A DNA stretch of 10,852 nucleotides from Marinospirillum sp. (GTDB taxonomy: Bacteria; Pseudomonadota; Gammaproteobacteria; Pseudomonadales; Halomonadaceae), in assembly GCF_014859565.1 (NCBI RefSeq), contig NZ_JACUUA010000120.1, forward strand, positions 1 to 10,852. Reading direction: 5' to 3'. Every line of letters begins with the position of its first letter. The stretch's first letter is position 1. Both the position numbers and the translations under genes were made by a program. Below the pieces are notes generated by a model. It saw nothing but the letters and a program-made list of their open reading frames with translations, made no database searches and had not been told where the DNA came from. Below, piece by piece: positions 7,081 through 10,852 of this stretch.

Positions 7081-8180
7081 CGTGATGGCCTCCCGCCTAG
7101 CACATTCTTCTCCCAAAGCTCACCCACCGTATAGTCTTCAAGCCAGCGATCAAACGCCTTCTGATTCAATCGTTTGAAAACTGAAGCACCTTGCTCGCGC
7201 TCCACAACAATCAAGTCTTCTATTTCAAACTCATTCAGCAAGGGTACGGACTGGGTGGAAATGATTACCTGGGTTCGCTTTGAGGCTGAGCGAATTAGAG
7301 CACCCAACAGGGTAATGGCATAAGGGTGCAGGCCCAACTCGGGCTCATCAATGATGATTGTGGAGGGCGGCACCGGCTGCAGCAAGGCAGTAACCAGGCA
7401 GATAAAACGAATCGAGCCATCAGAAAGCTGGCTGGGCCAAAAGGCATAATCACTGTCATGCTGCTTCCATAACAAACGAATCTGCTGCTCTTCAGTAGGC
7501 AGGGTTACCGGCTTTAGTACAAAATCATCAAAAAAAGGTACGGCCAGGCGTACGGTTTTACGAATTTGGCTGTAAACCTCTGGTGATTCCTGCTGCAGCC
7601 GATATAAAAACGCTGCCAAGTTAGACGCATCCATGCGCAAAAACTCATTGTCGTGCACGGCGCAGAGACGCTTAACACCCGCCGTATCGCTGGTATCGTG
7701 AAAGTGATAGACCTGCCAGCCTGAGATGGCGTCATAACAATAGCTGGCCACCTTTTTGGAAGTGCCTTGTTTAAGCTCTTTTTTCAGATTGGATTCTGCG
7801 TGACCTGTACCCAGGTTAGGCCGTGTGACCCCGTAGTAGGGGCCATTGAAATACAGCATTTCAGATTCAAAGGTAAACGCATCATCAACTGTTGCCGCAA
7901 GCTTAAGGTCGTAGCCGTTATCACCAAATCGAACCGAAGTGGTCAGTGCTGAAGTTTCCTTGACGCCATAACTCAGGATACGATCTGCCCCACCCTGTAT
8001 GCTTGCCCAAACCTGAAGCCGCCCCTCTACCAGCTCTGAAAGCATCTTGAAATAAGCCACAAAATTACTTTTGCCAGCGCCATTGGCACCAATCAGCACA
8101 TTCAGATTGGAAAGCTTCAGTTCATCCACTTTCCTGATGGACTTAAAGCCAGAGATGGATAGTGTATAAATTGCGCTCAT
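7077..8180 (-). CDS. AAA/ABC-type ATPase, partner of the DUF4276 protein
   Basis: This 367-aa protein belongs to the AAA_21/AAA_15 ATPases related to OLD, RecF/SMC heads and AriA. It begins with IYTLSISGFKSIRKVDELKL, typical of the group. Walker A is GANGAGKS (31-38), an ABC-type signature LSDGS lies at 252-256, and Walker B TIIIDEPELGLHP spans 274-286 (D278/E279). The H-loop region reads STQS (308-311), so Gln takes the place of the His of many relatives. Between Walker A and the signature is an insert of about 200 residues with no recognised domain, a likely sensing or partner-binding region. No nuclease domain is fused; the next gene supplies one, coupled by an ATGA overlap. The 117-nt gap before the gene is the only large one in the operon. 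The ribosome binding site is weak (GGGTG). AriA of PARIS is the nearest functional parallel. Confidence 0.85.
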   Translation of the reverse strand: MSAIYTLSISGFKSIRKVDELKLSNLNVLIGANGAGKSNFVAYFKMLSELVEGRLQVWASIQGGADRILSYGVKETSALTTSVRFGDNGYDLKLAATVDDAFTFESEMLYFNGPYYGVTRPNLGTGHAESNLKKELKQGTSKKVASYCYDAISGWQVYHFHDTSDTAGVKRLCAVHDNEFLRMDASNLAAFLYRLQQESPEVYSQIRKTVRLAVPFFDDFVLKPVTLPTEEQQIRLLWKQHDSDYAFWPSQLSDGSIRFICLVTALLQPVPPSTIIIDEPELGLHPYAITLLGALIRSASKRTQVIISTQSVPLLNEFEIEDLIVVEREQGASVFKRLNQKAFDRWLEDYTVGELWEKNVLGGRPSR

Positions 8181-8297
8181 TGTTTTGCACCCAACATCCA
8201 GAATAAATTAATACCCATCTGACACCATCAACAGTTATTTATCCATCGCCCATACAACCAGCACATCTGTTCTGGTATCAATTGAGCCGTGTATTGA
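8181..8297 (-). promoter_or_regulatory. 117-nt gap, possible internal promoter or operator for the ATPase/DUF4276 pair
   Basis: This is the only sizeable gap in an otherwise packed operon. A perfect 6-bp inverted repeat, ATCAAT and ATTGAT (8277-8282 with 8293-8298, 10-nt spacer), overlaps the preceding stop codon by one base. On the minus strand TTGATA, followed after a long spacer by TTGTAT, and AT-rich TATTAATTT nearer the gene, are weak promoter-like elements. No intrinsic terminator is seen. A separate promoter would let the pair be expressed on its own; the sequence alone does not prove it. Confidence 0.3.
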
Positions 8298-10013
8298 TCA
8301 GCCTTTCGACTGACATGCTGAAAGCTCAGGTTTCAGCTGCCAGCCAGCCTCCAATACCTCAAGCAGGTTCTGTTGGCGTTTTTTGACCACATCCAGGGTC
8401 CACTCCGGCGTATTCAGCACCTGAGTTGTCATCACGTAAGATGAAACGCCTTTGCGACCACCAAAGTAAGCTGTTTTCTTTTTCGTGAAGTCAAAGTTAC
8501 TTGCCGCCGAATTGCGTTGCTGAGTCAAAGGCACCAGGTTGGCAATTTTGTGTACCCATTGCTGTCTGACATCTGCCTCCGGCCAGTGTTCTTCCCATTC
8601 ACTACCGGCTAAAACTGTTTGCGGCATTACGTGCTCAATGGTCAGCACCTTGGCGTCATAGCTAGCGGCTCCATCTGACAAGAACGAGTCCAACCGCAGG
8701 ATCAGATAATTACGACGGCGTGCAGTCAGGTAATAGATATCCGAGTTCAGGGCATTCAGCATTTCCTTTTTTTCGCTTTCTGTTAGCTCCACTGCCTTAA
8801 CCGGGTTACCAAGTGAATGTGTTCCCATAAGCTCTTCAAGTACAACCGCATAGCGAGCAATACGCTGGTTTACGTTCTTAGCGCTGATGTGCATGTAAGC
8901 TGCCAGCCGCTCCAGCTGTTGGAAAAACCGCAACACATACTTGGGAGCGTCTTTTTGGGTGGACAAAAACAGAATAGCGCAGGGCATCCAGTCAGAATTG
9001 TCGATGCGATTCAGCCACTTCAACAGAGCGTTCACATCCGATGCGTTCGTGGTCGAGATGTACTCATTCTTCTTGGCAATCAGGTAAGCCATGGCGTAAG
9101 GCTCAATGACATTCGAAATCAGCTGCTCGGAGCTAGTCGATTTCTTTACCACATGCTCGTCAAACTCTTCCAACAAGGTGCGCTGCGCCTTAGCCCGCGC
9201 GTAGATCATGCGGATATGATTGAACAGCTCGGCAAAACCCGCTCGCCCGGTTTTGACTTCGAGCTCCTCCCAGGTGTTGGTGTAGTCTTCCTGTTTTTCC
9301 GCAAGGATATTACCGATCACATCGGACTTGATAATATCGGTCGGCAACAAATCCAATCCCCGGCTATTCAGCACTGAAAATACCCGGAATGCCGATTTTT
9401 TACTGGGGGTGGACACCACAACCAGGAAGCAGCGCTGGATCAGGAAAGCACCAAATCTGATCAAGCCATCAGTATCCTTGGCAAAAGTCGTTAAAAGCCG
9501 GTCTTTCAGCAGCCTCGCGTTGCGCTGGATGTTTTGCTGTGGCTCTTCCAGCCGGGCAGACTCCAGAGCAAGCAGCTCGTTGAATTTGAATGCCTGGACA
9601 TAGTCAGCAAAAAACTGTCTGTCACGCTCGCGCAAACTCAGCCTGGGTTTGGCACTGATACCTTGTGAAAGCCTGCCAGGCTCACGGATATAGCCTTCGA
9701 AATCAGAACGTACCTCACCATCAAGCAGACTGGTGATCACCGATAACAATATCGTCAGCGTAGTCAGTCGCTGCTGCCCATCAATCACCTCGGAAGCCGG
9801 TTTGCCTTCAGCCTTGATCAGTACAATGCTGCCAAGAAAATACGAATCATCCTCGGGTTCTGCAAGGTAGAAGCTGTGCAGGTCGTCAAACAACTCCAAG
9901 GCCTGGTCGTCAGTCCAAGCATAGGGTCTTTGATAGGCCGGAATGACAAAGTCAAAGTCAGAGCTGAAGATTTTTGCCAGCGGGTACTCTGCCCCCGTTA
10001 TCTTGTTACTCAT
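8298..10013 (-). CDS. GmrSD-type DUF262/DUF1524 nuclease, BrxU-like by position
   Basis: This 571-aa protein joins the two halves of GmrSD-type enzymes. The N-terminal DUF262 (ParB-like NTPase) domain shows PAYQRPYAW (25-33) and VIDGQQRLTTL (76-86), followed by VFSVLNSRGLDLLPTDIIKSD (211-231). The C-terminal DUF1524 domain carries the His-Me-type nuclease motif TIEHVMPQ (458-465, catalytic His461) and KIANLVPLTQQRNSAASN (489-506, Asn492). GmrSD relatives are type IV enzymes that cut DNA with modified, often glucosylated or hydroxymethylated, cytosine. BrxU of the Escherichia fergusonii BREX locus is one and sits in the same slot between pglX and pglZ. All key motifs are intact. The ATG at 10013 overlaps the pglX stop as ATGA, with AGGGAGAG a few bases upstream, so it is co-expressed with pglX. 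Identity with BrxU is an inference from position and family. Confidence 0.9.
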   Translation of the reverse strand: MSNKITGAEYPLAKIFSSDFDFVIPAYQRPYAWTDDQALELFDDLHSFYLAEPEDDSYFLGSIVLIKAEGKPASEVIDGQQRLTTLTILLSVITSLLDGEVRSDFEGYIREPGRLSQGISAKPRLSLRERDRQFFADYVQAFKFNELLALESARLEEPQQNIQRNARLLKDRLLTTFAKDTDGLIRFGAFLIQRCFLVVVSTPSKKSAFRVFSVLNSRGLDLLPTDIIKSDVIGNILAEKQEDYTNTWEELEVKTGRAGFAELFNHIRMIYARAKAQRTLLEEFDEHVVKKSTSSEQLISNVIEPYAMAYLIAKKNEYISTTNASDVNALLKWLNRIDNSDWMPCAILFLSTQKDAPKYVLRFFQQLERLAAYMHISAKNVNQRIARYAVVLEELMGTHSLGNPVKAVELTESEKKEMLNALNSDIYYLTARRRNYLILRLDSFLSDGAASYDAKVLTIEHVMPQTVLAGSEWEEHWPEADVRQQWVHKIANLVPLTQQRNSAASNFDFTKKKTAYFGGRKGVSSYVMTTQVLNTPEWTLDVVKKRQQNLLEVLEAGWQLKPELSACQSKG

Positions 10014-10852
10014 GCCTTGCTCTCCCTTGCTTTGTGCTTGTCCGCCAAGCTCAGATGATGTTCGTTGATGCGATCTCCTTCTTTGCCGCCGTATTCCAGC
10101 CCTAAGTGATACCAGGGGGCGGATTCAACATCGTTGCCGCGATCTTTTGTCCATTTGATATTGGGTTTGCCGCGCAGTACCCCTGCACCTTTTTTGCCCA
10201 TATCTTTGGCCAGCATAAAGGGGCGGATATTCAGGCGCACGCCATCGTTTAAGTCAGGGTTCCAGCCGATGGGCTGTTCACTGAGCGGCTTCCAGCGCAC
10301 AAAAATATCGTAGGGGGTTTCGCCTTGCAGTATCGCTTGCAGTTCTTTTTTCAGGTTTTCCGCAGCTGCCTGACGAATATCGGCACCGTCATCCTGGCTT
10401 TTTTTCTGCTGGCTGATCCAATCATCCAGGTAGGTATAGATCAGGCGCTCCAGGCCGGTTTTATCCAGCTGGTGGTAATTGACCAGCGCACTAAAGCCGT
10501 CTTTAAGGCCATCCCACACATGCCAGATAAAGGGGCGATGCTGAAAGAGTTTACAGTGCTGTTCAAAAAACTGATCGCGCAGCCATAAATCCAGGGACTT
10601 GCCGCCCACTTCTTCGAGTAGGCGATTTTTCAGCGGGGTTGTCCAAGCCTGACCATAAGCGGTTTGCAGCAGGGCCTCAAGACGTTGCGCTGCGGGTTTT
10701 TCGCCACGCACGGCAGGCAAGCAAACGATGCCGTCATCATCGACTGCATCAGCCAGTTCAGCACAGCGTTCCACCCAAGCGCGTTGTTCTACTGCCAGCT
10801 CCATGTCTGGGTCTAGCTCGGCTGGCCAGCGATAACCCAACAAACGCGCCAC
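10010..10852 (-). CDS. pglX: BREX adenine-specific DNA methyltransferase PglX, C-terminal part
   Basis: The last 280 residues of a larger protein are visible; the open frame runs off the right edge. PglX proteins of type I BREX are usually about 1,200 residues, so the N-terminal methyltransferase core (including its NPPY-type motif) lies outside. Features typical of the family C-terminus are FQHRPFIWHVWDGLKDGFSALVNYH (104-128), the DLNDGVRLNIRPF segment (200-212) and the closing GVLRGKPNIKWTKDRG block (about 223-238) with GGKEGDRINEHHLSL near the end. PglX methylates a non-palindromic adenine site to mark host DNA and is also needed for phage exclusion. The stop overlaps the next start as ATGA. 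An apparent start at the window edge is an internal Val codon (GTG) and should not be taken as the true start. Confidence 0.92.
   Translation of the reverse strand: MARLLGYRWPAELDPDMELAVEQRAWVERCAELADAVDDDGIVCLPAVRGEKPAAQRLEALLQTAYGQAWTTPLKNRLLEEVGGKSLDLWLRDQFFEQHCKLFQHRPFIWHVWDGLKDGFSALVNYHQLDKTGLERLIYTYLDDWISQQKKSQDDGADIRQAAAENLKKELQAILQGETPYDIFVRWKPLSEQPIGWNPDLNDGVRLNIRPFMLAKDMGKKGAGVLRGKPNIKWTKDRGNDVESAPWYHLGLEYGGKEGDRINEHHLSLADKHKARESKA

Noticed and set aside
7081..7116. Longer start of the DUF4276 gene, 12 codons upstream
   Set aside because: The extension lies inside the ATPase gene, lacks family similarity, and the ATGA-coupled start at 7080 has a good ribosome binding site and begins with the conserved MIRVHVICEG.
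8817..9377. 186-codon plus-strand open frame opposite the GmrSD-like gene
   Set aside because: It lies entirely antisense to a gene with clear domain motifs, and its translation looks like a mirrored reading with no recognisable domain.
1..10852. CRISPR array
   Set aside because: No regularly spaced repeats of 20-40 bases were seen anywhere in the window.

Overview
The window looks like part of a defence island in a proteobacterium, most likely a gammaproteobacterium. The evidence is a CCA-encoding tRNA-Pro end, clear Shine-Dalgarno sites, and protein families typical of that group. The sequence does not allow a genus call. All intact protein genes lie on the minus strand, so the operon reads from the right edge of the window to the left.

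Left edge (1-420): the 3' end of a plus-strand tRNA-Pro gene is followed by a strong Rho-independent terminator. Next come a perfect 12-bp tandem repeat and the wreck of a YgjP/DUF45 zinc metallopeptidase gene, which is frameshifted twice and cut off before its HExxH motif. This is what a worn integration boundary at a tRNA gene looks like. Bases 421-913 hold no convincing gene but contain two sizeable imperfect inverted repeats.

Operon (914-10852), in transcription order: the C-terminal part of pglX (BREX adenine methyltransferase, continuing past the right edge); a GmrSD-type DUF262/DUF1524 nuclease in the place where brxU sits in other BREX loci; a two-gene pair of an AAA/ABC-like ATPase and a DUF4276 (TOPRIM-like) protein, reminiscent of PARIS (AriA/AriB); pglZ; brxL; and two small genes of unknown function. 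Most junctions are tightly coupled (two ATGA overlaps, one 11-nt overlap, gaps of 16-30 nt). The only real break is the 117 nt before the ATPase gene.

The pglX-(accessory)-pglZ-brxL order is that of a type I BREX system; brxA, brxB and brxC would be expected beyond the right edge. The likely logic is layered. BREX marks self DNA by PglX methylation and blocks unmarked phage DNA. The GmrSD-like enzyme could attack phage DNA carrying modified bases that evades BREX. The ATPase/DUF4276 pair could act as a further sensor-effector layer, possibly against anti-BREX proteins, as PARIS does. The two unknown genes after brxL are the best candidates for something undescribed.
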